From: Torymus aiolomorphi
Taxonomy: Eukaryota; Arthropoda; Insecta; Hymenoptera; Torymidae
Assembly (NCBI GenBank): GCA_036365515.1
Contig: CM070875.1
Span: 3,941,001-4,005,000 of the forward strand
DNA length: 64,000 bases
Direction of reading: 5' to 3'
The notes under the pieces are model-generated. The model saw only the letters and a program-made list of their open reading frames with translations. It was not told where the DNA came from and made no database searches. Of the stretch, positions 34,761 through 55,545 are shown one piece after another (within the stretch, counting starts at the first letter, position 1; every line of letters begins with the position of its first letter). A program made the translations under genes and the position numbers.

Positions 34761-37700
34761 TATATTCTGAGCGCGTGGGTGGTATCGGACACCGTGCCGG
34801 ACTGAACCTGCGCACCGGTCACACGATTCCTTTTATATGCGAGCGCGAGAGCGGGTGATTACTGCGGGGGACTTTTTTCTCCGGTGAGAGCTGAGATAAA
34901 GATATAACGTGTCCTAGGTATATAATACACGGGTACGCGGAGGATCGCGCGAACGATCGGTGCTGATTCGCACGGGGTTTGTATATATTGTTGAAGGCGG
35001 TGTGTTCGACAGGGATATTTATTTTTTGGCTAGGGAGATTGGGCTCGGTGTGGCTTTAGGTTGATTATGATTATGATGACGATTTATGTTATTGTTTTGC
35101 GGGTGAGTAATTTGCACTGGCGATAAAGCGCGGAACCGTTTTAGGGATATTAGCATGTACATTATAATCTATATATACAGTTTGCGGTATTTTTCTTTTA
35201 AAGTCACCTGCAGACGTATTTGTATATAAATAACATAATGCCGGCGGTGTTTGCTCCAAATTTAATTTTGCGGAACGTACAATATGTTGTCACAGCTCGC
35301 TTTGTTGGATAAACGCGCCCGACGGAGGACAATTATTATTAGAGCTGGGCGCTCTTGTTTATTGTTTCGCGCGACAACGGGCGGCATTGATAATGAGTTT
35401 TGTAACAATAATGGGAGAAGGAATATTTTGGGAAATCCTAATGTGAGTCTTCCTCTCTCGCGCCGCGTGCATGCGTATAATTGTTTGTGGTGTTACACAA
35501 ATTTTTTTGCGTGTTGCAGTCGAGAAACAATCCGAGCAGAAATTTATTTCGCAAAGATGATACACGCGCTGTTAATTGTCCCGGAAAGTTCGTTGAAATC
35601 GCGAGAGAAGCAGAGAAGAAAAGTATGCAACGTGCGTCAATAATTTGCTCAAAATGCTAAATACAAGACCAAACAAGTGCTTGAGTGTGTGTACTTATCA
35701 TGCCAACATTGCTCTGAATTTCACGGTGTAAAGAGAAGAGAGGAGGAGGGTTTATCTGCATCGCATCTTTGCATGTGGTCTCTACTCGCGCTGTCTGTCT
35801 CTCGTTCGCGTTCGGTTGGTTTAAAGTTAAGAGAGTACATGCGCGGTCTGATACGCGGAGATTGGGTTTCGAGGGATGGTTATAAAAATGTTATAAAAAT
35901 TATAATGTGTTTGTACAGGCGTCTTCGGGACTTCAATATAATTGACTCATCTGGCCAATTAAATTTTGATGAAAAGGTTGCTCTCGTGCGGCCACCGCTG
36001 TAATTGATTAATGAAGATTTATTGCGAAATCTAATGCGGACGGATTAAGCTCGATCATACTTATCGGCATTTTAATTATTGAGAATTCAGCGATTAAGGA
36101 GGCGGCCTATAAACGTAATCCATCGCTGCAGATAATAAATAATTGTTACCAAGTATATTACACGTGTATATACATTCGGAACCACGCGTATATCAAGATA
36201 CGACTGTTTAATCATACTTCGAACTATTCAACGTAAAAAAAGTTTCTATTTTAATCGAAAATTTGCATTCAACAACGTCGATGACTCCATTCACGCAAAC
36301 CGATCCGCCGCCGATTATTCCCCGCATTCGTCGACATTTTCCTCCTCGGCAAATAGGACCAATAAATCCTCTCTCACACGCGCTCGGCCTACAAATGCGC
36401 ATCATATCGTCGTTTCCATTGCATCTCCTATTATACACGCGCTCTAGCGCGAAAAATTTTCCCGCAACTGCACAATTCTCTCTCTCTCTTCTACGTAAGT
36501 TCACTTACGCTTGCGCGTACTTCGACACCCTGACTGACGTCATAACAAACTCATTGCTTTGAGCAACGAGTAAGGCGTATTTTTACCGAGACTACGCGCG
36601 GACTTCAATCGTATCGCGTGTCAATTTTAGCGCGCGCGCGTCGCAGGGAAGTCCCGTACAATAAAAATTCTAAATGCGCGCGCGATAAGGAAAACTCCCG
36701 TGTGTGTATGTGTGTGTGTTTGATGTAGCGCGTATAAAAGGATTGGGCGCATGTATATATGACTATGGAATTCGGGTTACCTGGCGGATTATGCGCGGCC
36801 TCATCGAGCTGCGATGTCATCCAAGATCGTCGAGATGAGGAGGAAAAGAAGCGCACGTCGACACGTTAAAATGATTTATCGTGGCGGACAGTAGTTGGGA
36901 GCTGTGATTGCCTTTGCATTTTTAACTTTTCTGCGCGTTCTCGGTATTATAATAGCGAGTTCGAATGGATTGTTATTTGCGACGGCAGGAAAAAAGGAAG
37001 AGGCACCGATGTGCGTCTTTTTTGTCGGAATTGAGCAAAAAACTACTGCGCGAAACGAAAGAAAGTCGATGCAGATTTCAATGATTTATTTTGTATTACG
37101 TAGCAGTGAGACATTCAGGAAATACGCGTCAAGTAGTTACCCAAATAAATCACTTAAAACATCAATGATTGAGCGCAAAGCTGAATCATCGCAGACACCA
37201 AAACAATTTATACACGCCCATAACAATGTAGTGTACCCGAAATTGCACGCTTCCAAAAACATCCGCACTTTCCTTACCTCACGCGCACACACGACGCTCG
37301 TATTACAATTACCGCAATTACACACGGCGAGGAAATCCGGCGAAACCAGATTTTTCTCACCCGAAAGCAGTCGCGCGCGTGAAAGTATATACATATGTAC
37401 ACACACGTAAAAATACGCAGACTACATTTTTGCCGGTTCGGTCGAAAGCCCGCAAAGTCCTTTCGCACCGATGCTAGATACATGTAGCCGCGCAATACGC
37501 GCGCGTAGGACTAGCCCTAATACTAATCGGCTGACACGCCGAGCTGCTGCTACTTGTTGTCCTTTGGAATGCAAAATATTTACATTATCTCTCACTCTCG
37601 CGAGCGCGTGGGTCACACATTTTATACACTCTTGATCTCCTTAGCGCCAAGGGTAGCGCGATTATCTCTCGAGTATTTTGTTGTCGTCGGACGAAGCGAT

Positions 37701-38812
37701 CGGTCCGGATTACTCTCTCTGTCCTATGCGCCTGGCTGCATCGTCCGCGAGTTAAAGTATATAGCTCGAAGACACGCGCGTCAAAGTGGAAAAGTTTGGG
37801 AAAATACCTACGTTGCCAGAGTGTACATATACACACTGAGTGAGAGAGATCATGGTTACGTGCGCACGCGCAAGTATATCAGCTCTCCTCGCGGCTCTTA
37901 TCATTGTAAATATGGGAGCCGCCCCGCGGGTAGGTTGATTCGCGCTCAATGACTCAGTATGATATTATTGCCGATGAGGACGCTTTTCGAAATGCTCTAT
38001 ATATGTACGGGTTTTGCAAAGCGCGCGTGGCGAATCAAAGGAAGGTTTAGGTGTGTGCGTATAGGTGAATCGAACAGCTGTGCAAGCAATGCGGCCTCAC
38101 TTGTTTGGTAACAGGTGATGTGCGTGGTACGAGATGTTATTGGCACGAATTTCAGCGTTGTATTTTGAATGTCGACGTGTACTGGTAGGAACAGGTTGAA
38201 ATAATTGATTTATTGGGTGTGTTTCCGTCATAATAGGTGTATACGATGATGGTACTTTTGTTATCGTTATGGGATATGTAATTTTTGGGATATCGGTCGC
38301 TAGAAATCTCGATGAATTGAAGTAAAATAACGACGCTAGGAAACGCACCTGGAATAACAAATCGCGGCGGTGCAAAGAATATTTCTATTTAATATACTTC
38401 TTGTTTGCACTTACGGGTCTTCCCCGGTTTTTATATATGATACGATTAGTTATAATATTGTTAATATATAATTATGAAAAGTAAACGATCGAGAGTTATA
38501 GGGATAAATAAAAAATGAATTGGGTCGCAAACATAACGAAAACATCAACGTTATTTTTTACATAAATATTGGAAACAGAATTGATTTAATGTTCGCTAAA
38601 AGCAAATACAACCTTTATAACTTTTACATTTCAATAAGATTTACAAATTGTACAATCTTTAGAAATAATTATGTTAACGTTAACGAGCCACCGTCCCAAA
38701 TTTATGTACTCAAGATCTAATTTGCGTATAATTTATTTCTCTCTTGCAAGATACTTTCACAGCTGCTACAATATAAGCTTTCCGATACAAAATATTGCAA
38801 AGTAACGTTATA
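34761..38812. other. Non-coding spacer
   Basis: Mixed AT-rich and CpG-rich sequence. The open frames present are short, lack splice-supported extension and are not recognisable proteins. I see nothing I can name. Confidence 0.45.
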
Positions 38813-39743
38813 TGAGGCGTTTCACGTCAACTGCCCCAGCGCCGTGCGCGAGCGCCAAATTGTGCTATTTCTAACTCCTGTTTATGATACTAAAATGTAA
38901 CTAAAAAAATTGTTTTATCTAATAATCATAATTTAACGCCAGAAAAGCTTTATAACTGGGCTAAAGATTATTGCAAAGAAACCAAAGTTTTTTATAGCAG
39001 TAAAGAATCACATGAAGATACTGTCTTGAAACTAAAACCAAGACTGGATAAGGCTAAATTCATACCAGGCACATTACAATACCATGTTATTATTCCAATT
39101 GATGAAAGTACATTGAAGCTCAAAAAAACCTCTTTAAGTTCTGAATATCAAATCTTTCCGAGAAAAACTGTTAGAAAAAACAAAGAAAAATTATCTGCAC
39201 TGAGAAAAAAGCGTTAGTATAGTTACTATATTGCTGTTAGCTATGAAACTCTGTTTTTTTTTTTAAAAGCCAATAAAATATTATTCTTACATTACAAAGA
39301 ATTCGAAAGAACAGGTAAAGATTATGAAAGGTTATTAGGTAGCGAGGCAGGCCTAGTTTACGTGACGTCCCGTGCGACGTCCCGCGCGCAGGAGAGCCGT
39401 TGCGCTACTCTTTCACGTTCTATTTCTCGAAGAAAACATCCTGAGCAAATTCTAAAAAATAAATCATTTCCTATGTAAAAAATGCTCAGGTTTCGATCTA
39501 AATGCTAAAAAAAAATATTAAAAATACACTTTTTGAGATATAAGAGGTTTTGTACTTTTTGAAGGTGAAAATGGAAAATTTCAGAAAAACTACCTACACC
39601 ATCGGAAAGCTGAGGAAAAAATACGTCCGAAACGCTTATGAAACAATTTTTTTAGTTACATTTTAGTATCATAAACATGAGTTAGAAATAGCACGATTTG
39701 GCGCTCGTGCGCGGCGCTGGGGCAGTTGACGTGAAACGCCTCA
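38813..39743. mobile_element. 931-bp DNA transposon remnant with about 90-bp terminal inverted repeats
   Basis: Both ends begin TGAGGCGTTTCACGTCAACT and stay inverted-complementary, with few differences, for about 90 bases (through GCTATTTCTAACTC and ATACTAAAATGTAACTAAAA). TA stands directly outside both tips. Immediately inside the left arm begins an open frame of about 105 codons (38904-39217). Confidence 0.85.
38904..39217 (+). pseudogene. Decayed ORF inside the 931-bp transposon
   Basis: The frame is open from about 38904 to the TAG at 39215-39217, with no in-frame ATG near its start. It includes the stretches YNWAKDYCKETKVFYSS, KLKPRLDKAKFIPGTL and YHVIIPIDESTLKLKKT, which read like a real protein fragment rather than random translation. 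I do not recognise the family. It may be the C-terminal remnant of a transposon-encoded protein or a captured host exon. Confidence 0.5.
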
Positions 39744-42700
39744 TATGTACAAACACGCTACTTACATACGCTCATGCAAATAAGTTTCATTCGTAACGAC
39801 TGCATCGCGCTCGCACCGAGAATGCAATATGCTCCCTCAAACAATGACCAAGCAGATCGTAAGAATCATCTATTATTCCCGCTTTATAGTACAGTCCTGC
39901 ATGAACATCGGTCTATTTAACCGCGGATTATTCGCAAACTCAAGAAAATTCCTTTCGCCGCGTGCGCGCGCGTGATTTATCATCCCCCGCCGTAGTCAGC
40001 CTCGCGGTATCAATGACTTCGACCACGTAACATCATCAATCACTGATAACGCGCCTAATATTTGCCATTCCACACTGATTTTCTTCCATCGGAAAGAAGA
40101 AGAGAGAGACTATTATAGTCGCCTAACGAAAAACGTGCCGCACATAACAATCGATTATGCAAAAATCGTTCGATGTTCTCGAAAATTCCACATTAATTGC
40201 AAAAACTACGAATTGCGCACGCGCAGCCAGCGATGGCGTCGTTAGCCGTGGAAATCACGACGCACTCACTACGCATTCGCGCGCGTTGACGTCAACAAGA
40301 TTCGCACGGGGTGCGCGAGCAGACCGAGACAGAGATATAGAGATATAATTCGTTTTACAACCAGAGACTAAGCCCGTAGTAAACTGAGGGAGAGACAGAA
40401 GCAGATGCAACCGGCGGTCGTCGGAAATTTTTATCGGTGCTAGACCGTCGAGCGCGGAAGCCGACGACTCGATGTGTATAGCCAATTATACATACGTTCG
40501 GTAGTGTGAGAAGGAGAGACTATGTAAAAAAAAATAAGGTTTGGTATCGGTTGATCGCTATCGAGCGTGCAATAACTAGCGCCTGATCGCGAATTTATCT
40601 TGTGTGATCTCTGATTGATTGCATCGTTTTTAACAGATTAGCCGTTTTTATCGAGCTATCGGAAGGATGTTTTACTTTTTTACAAATATGCAACTTCGTG
40701 ATTGTATTGGGCACCCGATAAAGTTGCACTGTTAATTACTGTATGAAACGTAATTTTCTCACGCCCAGTATGATGTGCGCACAACTATGAGAATCTTCTT
40801 CTTAGTCAGAGACTTTTATTAGAATCTCTTTCGCTTCGGGGAACAGTGAACGGCGATTTTAGCGCTTCCGAAGAAGACCGTACTATACCCGTATACAGCG
40901 CGCGTAGAGTTAATTTTCGCGGGCTAATTGTTTTGCTGTATGAGCTTGAATTATCTCGGCGCATCGTTTCCTTGTACAATCTACACACGACATCGACTTA
41001 GTCCTGCGCGCAGATATGGACTGAATCTTACGATGTGCTTAAAATTCACGCGGTAATGAGTCGCGAAATTCTTTGCGTGATTCACGTTCTTCTTTTTTAA
41101 AAACTGCGGGAGTAAGATTAAAAGGAAAGAAAAACTCTACTCTAATTATTTATCACTGCTGAAAGCTCGCGAGGAGAAAATTACACGTGTAGTTTTTTAA
41201 ACGTACGCGTGCTTAATGGGCGAAGATTACATCGCTGATAGCCAATAATTAGAGTTACACATCGTACGGAAGCGAAATGAAGAAATGTGTAATGAGAGCG
41301 CGTCTCTTTTATCGTATATTGTGTACGTTGTTGCGCTCGTCGAGTAAAATAGCTTACGCAGGAAATTAATTGTTTTTACAAACATCGGGCTGCATTATCA
41401 ATTAGATTTTCGCATTTCTAGCTTATTAGTCACGGCGCAACAGAGTGAGTTCGATGAAATCTGAGATAGTGCGGTGTGGCTCTTATCGCGCGCACGCGCG
41501 CAGCAGAAGCGCTCTGGATTCTTGGGAAATGCATTGTTTTATGTTTACCGTTTGTTAGAAAGTATGATAAAGATTATAAATCAACAATAATCTAATAAAC
41601 TTCTGTGATATAGGCGATTATAAAATGTTAATGTTCCGAAGTGCTCGACTGCTCAGTAACTGTTTCAAATGATTTTCTACTTTTGTGTTTATACGAAGAA
41701 AGTGTATTTTATCTTGCTGTTTTCTCCTTCGTACGAAGGGGAGACGCTCACGGTGTGTGAAACACTTTCGCCTTCTTGTGAAATTATTAAAGTAATTATT
41801 CAGGGAATCTTCTTTGTATCCGAAAACGCCGTCTCAGTGATCGAACAGAAGTCGTGTAGGTAGCAGGATTCTTGATAGCTTGATTACTAATTGAGTTTTT
41901 TCAAATGTATAAGTAGAACACGTTGTTCTGCGAATTATGTTTTTTCTTCATTTATTTGTATATTACAGTCAATAAAACGATAAGAAAAATACATATCAAA
42001 AGAATGTCGTTTATCTAAGAACAAAAGTGTTATTATTACGAAACAATAAATCTGTTTTAATAAAAAAATAAATGAGCATATGCCATATATTATAAAGTTT
42101 TCTAATTTACTCTACCTTTTCCCGATCAATTTTCCATAATAAATTATCATCATAGAGTTTATTTAATTCACACAAAAAGAAATCCCAAGACCGGGTTCAA
42201 ACAAAAAAAAAACACACAAGGATCTATATAATGAACGAACAAAAAGCAAAAGAGGTCAGAATAAATAACGAGGCACAACTTCAATATTATCATTTTATTT
42301 CTCTTTGTCAGTATAGATCTTCGTCATACAAATGCTCGTCTCTCGCGGCGAGGTAAGTATAGCAGCGCCCCGCTCTTTATCATTCTCGCGCGAATCCATC
42401 GTGCGCATTATTAATTATAATCCCACGACGCTTTACAATGATGCGAGCGCGCTGCCGCGGCCTGTTATAATATCTCCAGTAATGACAATAATAATAATAA
42501 TAATAATGACAATAGTCTCGTTCTCGCGGCTCACCGCCGAAGACGTTCGTTCGGGCTTCTTAACAACATAATTGTACCAAAGAGAATTTACGACATTTTC
42601 GAAGAGGGCGTCTGATCGGTCTGTCTTCTCTGTAGAGATACATAAGGTTATGTGTTTTTTTCGCTTTTTCTTTTTTAAATAGAAACTTCGAGGTGTCTGG

Positions 42701-45340
42701 CAGAATAAAATATCGCGCGCTCTTCTGCGCCGCGCTCGCGCCAACGAACAATAATAATAATAATAATAATAATAATAATTATCGACAATTACAAGGGGGG
42801 CCTTAATTTTATAAATATACTTATCAATTAATTTTGATTCTCAAGATTTTTGATTTTTTGCTCCTTAAGTCCTATCTCTCATAAGTGTTTTTTTTTTCTT
42901 CGTTTAAAGTTATTCGCGCTTTTGTATATACCAAAAATGTTAGTTACTTTTATATATGTTTCGGTGGAGTATGAAAATTCTCAGTTGCTCAGAAAAATAT
43001 CAACGGTCGTATATATGTATAATTGGCATGGGACAAATTTTCGTTCGCGGTGTGTGGTATAAAATCACTGATTGCACTTGCTCCAGTTTCGTCTGACTAT
43101 CTATTATTTATAATAATTTACTCTCTTTATCATTTTTTATTCTTTACTCATCTTTATAAGTGTCAAATATATATATAATATATAATATACTCAGAGATGC
43201 ACTCACATCGGGCGCGCGCATAAAATATCGCAATCATTTTCGCAGCTCTTAAAAGTATATCAGAAATTAAACACTTAGGTACAATTCGAGCATCGTGTAT
43301 AACATTCATCGATAAATTCTTATAATATATACGCAAGAATATCCATTAGTTTGAAAGCATTTTATTAGGAACATTCGATTCTCTCTCTTTTTGTTTCTCT
43401 CGTTTCGATAAATAAATTCTCGTGCTCTTGCAGTTCAGTTCGCTTTGGCCACGTTATATAAGTTTTTTATTTATTTTACTTTTTAATAAATCGCTTGTAC
43501 GAAAAAAGTCTACCCTCCGCTTTTTAAAAGTTTATCTCCCTTTTCGTTTGTCTCTTTAGAATGTGTCTGTAATGTGTACTCTGCACGTCCATTTCGAGTA
43601 TTGGGTTGTTTTTTCGGTAAAAAATGTATATTCTTTTCACTTTTTCTTCGTTTTATGATTCTGATTGCATGCAACAGCGGTAAAATATCATATATAATTT
43701 GTGTATATATATACTTTATATACTTTTTACTTTTGATTCATTCCCATTATGTACATTACACAAACGTGATTTACGTATTCATCTTTATTTTTGTTTGTTT
43801 TACTCACCAATATATATATATATAAATACGGCTAAGACTTAGACGATAATTCGCTATCGACAATATAATAAATCACCGACATTTTTGTGTTCTTATTTTT
43901 TTCTTTTATTTCTTAAACTCACCTCCCACCGTGTTGTACTTAGGTTATTCACTTTGTGAAGTTCCGGCCAACTCTCACGCGGGCGCGCTGGCGCAATTTT
44001 ACATAAAATGACCCTGAATAACGCGCAGTTGCCACCTTTTTTTATTCATTTTGTTTAGCTCTTTAATTTCTTTATCGAAATTTCTACTTAAATTCAATAA
44101 CTTGTGTATTATCATAAATATTATTTTTGCCTTACGTAACCCACTCGAGCTACAGTTCGCGCTCCTCGTCCTCGTCGTCGTCGTCGTCGTTCCCCCCCCC
44201 TTTTTTTAAATTTTGTTTTACATAATATTTTTTAGCTTTATCCTTATACTAATTTTGATTTGTGCTTCCTTACAATGTACACTTCTTACATAAAATAGTC
44301 ACTTACTATAAATTACCAATACAGCGACTGCACCTCTAAAAATCTCATCACCTCGCCTTCTCCCCCACCCACTCCTCTACCCTCTCTTACAGCGCTAAAT
44401 CGTCATGTTTCTCGTTTTCATCATATAATATACGGTCACTTGTGCGCGTACAAACAACGCATCGCGCGCGAATGCTTAGCTCCATATTATCGTTTTTAAA
44501 CAAGTTTTCACTATGCACGTTTTTAATTCGTCATTTATTGTACAAACACTGAGCTTTGGTCCGGTTTCGTTTTTTTTTTTCTACTTTGTTATACTTTGTT
44601 CTTTGATAAAACTATATATACGTTACGTTTTCTGTTTCGTCGTGCTACCTCGATTATATCCGAGATAATCGCCTCGTGGGGTGGCCTATATCGAAAAAAA
44701 AGAACAGAAGAAAAGAAAGATAATAAATACGGAACTACGACAATATATGTATATAACTAGCATTTACGTATCTTTTACACGTTTAATAGGAACTTTGTGG
44801 TTTTGGCAATGCCGCACAAAAGGCATCGCCGCGCAGGCTTCGCTCACTCTCTATATGTGTGAATAATAATGCGCCTCCAAACAAGTGAAAGCAAACGTAT
44901 AGACATGTACGGTAAAAATGAAAAATACGTAATCCAAAACCCAAATGTTTCCTCCTCGCTCTTTGCGCGTGTCGCTTTGTTTCTCTCCTTCTTTTTCTCC
45001 CTGACAAATGAAAAGGAGCGCAGGCGCACGCGACATCTGTTTATTCATCCCAGCGTACACGAAATTTCGGCTTTTTTCACCCATTTTAAAGTTGTGCATC
45101 CACATAGGTACATGCACACACACCCCATCGCGGTAACGTAAAGCGTGTCGAAAAAACAGCCAACACGAAAATAGAAATAGAGAAAGGAAATCCGTTTTTA
45201 CCCTTCCGTGCGAGCGACTAATTTCACGTGCGCGCACGCGCGCTATACAGTGTTTACGCCCGTTTTTACGTTTGTATATATACGCGATCCCCGTGCCTTT
45301 TTCCCAATGTAATTTCCTTTTCTCGCGGCCATCTGTCGCC
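39744..45340. other. Non-coding spacer
   Basis: No gene recognised. It includes (AAT)n at 42749-42779, a short GTC-repeat tract near 44170 and general AT-rich sequence. It could contain distal regulatory DNA. Confidence 0.45.
42749..42779. repeat. (AAT)n microsatellite
   Basis: About ten AAT units. Confidence 0.9.
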
Positions 45341-47290
45341 GCCTCACAATCGGCCGCTCGCTTGTATAATAAGGGATTTCCAAAATATTGTGTAAATCCG
45401 CCGCTCCGCACGCGCGCGCGATGATTGAACGGGAGAATGAGAAAGAAGGAAGGGAGAAGAGTGGGGGCAGGGAGAGAAAGAGAGAGAAGGAAGGAGCAGA
45501 TCGATGGAGGCTCTAGGCGGGCAGCTGAAAAATTTTTGGGGTGAAATCCGGCGAAAGCGAAAAGCAAGATAGGGGACGCGAGGCGAGCGCTTCTACAGTC
45601 TATATATTCGTGCACTCTTTTCCCCCTTTCGCATGTAGCAGCCGGTCAATCGCTGGATAAATAAAGGGTTGCGTATTGGGAGAGAATTTCAACTTTTTCG
45701 GAGGATAAATTCACTGTTCGTTATTTTTTTTTTTGGGATCTTTCTTTACAATTTTTACTGCTACTCTCCCCCAGTTGTGTATTCGTTTTACAGCGCGCGA
45801 ATGACATGGCGTTTACAAAAAACACGGAAAGCGTGAAAAGGGTGCGGATAGGGTTGAAGCCCCTACCCACCTAAGGGAGCGATTACGCGTTACATCATCG
45901 ACACGCGCGATGCGTCGATCGACGAAATTTTTATGTGAAATTACGTGAAAAAAGGGTGAGAGAGAGGAGCGTGTCGAAAACTCGGCGAGGCATTGTTCTT
46001 AAAATAATAAAATGCGGAACTGCACGACGATGGCCGCCGACACACGTCTTCATAAGGGCGATTTCGTTAAATGCCGGAAGGAGCGAGCGAGCGAACAAGC
46101 GAGCTTGTAATTTCCGAGGGGCAGCGCCGCGCGATCGAGCTTTCCTCGTGAAGGGGGCAGGGACCGATAAAATTATTACGAGAGATGAAATTTCCAAGTT
46201 GGAGGAGGAGGTGAAGTAGGAGGAGCGGGAGGAGAGGGGAAAGAGAGGGAGTGAAAAGACCTTAATAATAGCGAGTTCTCTACTTCCTCGTGGCCGGCGA
46301 GAGAGAAAGAAAGCGCGCAGAAGCGAGCCAGAGAGAGAGAGAGAGAACGGTCAGATCGGGGGGTTGGAGAGTTTCCTCGATGGCCACTTTTTGTGCGAGA
46401 AAGTGGGAGAGTGCGTATGTGTGTGTGTGTGTGTAGGGGGAGAGAAGGATGAGGAAGTTTTAGACTTCGCGTGGCTGGGGAAATAGTGTTTTTTCGGAAG
46501 ATATTATTGCGTTTTCCACATTTTTTTATAGAGACTTTTGCAAAGCGTATTCTTTTCTATATGAAAATCAGAAAATTTTAATTAGATTGAATTTGTTGTG
46601 TGGTAAGTCTTATGACAATATTGTAACATTACTTTGATAGTATTGTTTTAATAAATCCATAAAAAAAGATGTAAAAAATATCAAAATTCCATAAACCACT
46701 TTCGGTCAAATCCTCGTGAATCAGTAATAGAATTTACCGTGCCATACGTAGCCAATCCCCCAATCTCAATCTGTTATACCGTTCCCCAATTCTAATGCAC
46801 TCAATTATTCAGCCAGCTCATAAAAAACTCGGCAACGTGCGCAAAAATACCGATGATGAAGTAATTACAGACCTCCTCTCTCTCTCTCTTTTTGCGAACC
46901 TACCATCCATCGTCCACCCTCGCGCAAATACTAACGAGCTATGCGTAGACGCGGGGAATAGAAAGTGTCGTCTAGCCGGGGGTGTGCGTGTACGCGCGCG
47001 CTCGTCGTCGTCGTCGGCCCTCGTTCTCGCGCGATCTGTCGCGCCCCCGTCGATACAATAAATATCCCCGGCAGTGGTGGCGGTGGTTCTTGAGGAAGGA
47101 ATGTGTCACGTGACGAGAAAATCTCCACCGCGCCGCTGATGACGCCGATCGATCGCCCGCCCCTCAAGACAAATAAGTCCGGCATTTTTAATTCACTTAT
47201 GTTATGCGCGCGCGATGGTGTAGGTATTATGGGTGTGAGTACGAGGGTGATATATCGGAAGGATGCGTGGCTGGGAATTTGAATATGTAG

Positions 47291-47293
<3 letters not shown>

Positions 47294-47353
<60 letters not shown>
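47294..47353. repeat. (GT)n microsatellite
   Basis: About 30 uninterrupted GT units. Confidence 0.97.
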
Positions 47354-47357
<4 letters not shown>

Positions 47358-48113
47358 TAGGGTTGACGGTTGACGTCGATTTACGATGGCTCTACGGTTA
47401 TTTTTAATTGGATAAATGTAGAATCGAAGGAGCGCGGTGTGAGGTACTTTTCCAGAATTGAAATCGTGGCGGGGTTCGGAATTTTTTTTTCAGATATCAA
47501 GTGCAAGAGAATATAGAGTGGCAGCATTAAAAAATTTATTGCTCTTTCATTTCGGCCGACGCGTGATCTTACATCGACACGAGAGAAAGAGAGAGAGAGA
47601 GAGAGAGATTAATCCTTATCTGATCGTTCCCGATGAGCTCGATAGCGGCGGGCGTAAAACTGTATCATTTACATAATGTTTCTATCACTTTTGAAAACGC
47701 AAAACAGTCACGCCAAACGCACGTAAAGAGTGATTTAAGACCGCGGCGCTTCTTTCACTCGAGCTCGTCCTCGTCCATACAGATATATAAATCAGCCGGA
47801 TCGTATAACCGTCGAGCTTAATATTCTAATCTCCTGTAATTTATAATTTTACATCTCAATCTATCATCCACCTCCGTTGTACAATAATAAAAAAAGAAAC
47901 GCGCCCGAAATTACTTTATTCGTGATTAATCATCATACACCGAAAATCGATAAAATAAATAAATAGCTCGGCGAAAAAGTTTTGGAAAATTTCATCGGCC
48001 CACCCTCCAAACGCGCGTATATATACGACTCCGTCGCCGCAGGCCGAACTGTCACAACCCTCGCACTAATTACGCCGGACAGCGCGCGCCGGCCCACGCG
48101 CGCATCTATCCAT

Positions 48114-48118
<5 letters not shown>

Positions 48119-48156
<38 letters not shown>
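48119..48156. repeat. (CT)n microsatellite
   Basis: About 19 CT units, followed about 70 bases later by a (GAC)n run at 48229-48258. Confidence 0.95.
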
Positions 48157-48161
<5 letters not shown>

Positions 48162-48226
48162 ACTCTCACTCGTTTCTATCAAATTTCTGTGTTCTCGGAA
48201 AGCGTGAGATATTATTGATTTTTATA

Positions 48227-48258
<32 letters not shown>

Positions 48259-48770
48259 ATGCTTGTGTGTGCGTGGGGAGGCGGCAACGGTGGTAGTGAG
48301 GGGCTCGCTCCTTTCCCCATGCGATTTCTCTTTGTGTGTTTGCCGAGAGAAAGAAAGTGGGGGAGATAGCGCGGTGTCATTTACCCGGACGGACGTCAGT
48401 CGTCCGCTCGCAAAGTCCGAAAGGAAGGAATTTTTTTTCTCCCTCACTCTCTCTCTCTCTCTCTTTCTCCACTGTCACCGGGCGAAAAGCTCGACAAGCA
48501 GAAATTCGCCCGCTCACGCGAGAATCGTAGACCGAGAGCGAGAGAGAGAGAGAGAGGCAGAGAGAAGTTCTACTCGCCTATTATTTATGGCTTTAACGAC
48601 GCGAGCGGAGTAGGATAGTCCTTATGTAGGCGAGAGAGGAGGGAGGGGAGGGGCATTGATTTTTCTCAGGTGCGCACGCGAATCTGTATAATTTAGCCGC
48701 GACGGCGCGTAGAACGGTAGCGGATGCCGCGCGGTATTAATTTATTCACCTGTGCCCCGAATCGATGAAC

Positions 48771-48801
<31 letters not shown>

Positions 48802-49087
48802 CAAGTAGCCGGGCGTATTCTCTGCGTTGGTTGATTTTCCAGAGCGGCGTGCGACACTTGTTAAAGGGAGGGGAACGAAACGACAGGGACACGCGTACAC
48901 CGAGGAGGAGGTGTTGCGATACTCGCATCACGCCGCGGGAAGGTATATGACCGATCAAAACGATGGTTAGCGTAGTTGAAGTCTATTTCCTTTTGTGTTT
49001 TCGTTTTTGATTAGGTTGCTTCACGCGGCGTGTAAGCGAGTAAAAATTATAATAAACATATATGGTAAGCATTAAGTAAATTATACT

Positions 49088-55545
<6,458 letters not shown>

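Noticed and set aside
36895..37410. 171-codon plus-strand open frame
   Set aside because: No homology-like blocks, no splice context, and composition as in the surrounding spacer.
44851..45615. 254-codon minus-strand open frame
   Set aside because: Low-complexity composition, no recognisable domain, and other frames in the same DNA are similarly open; treated as chance.
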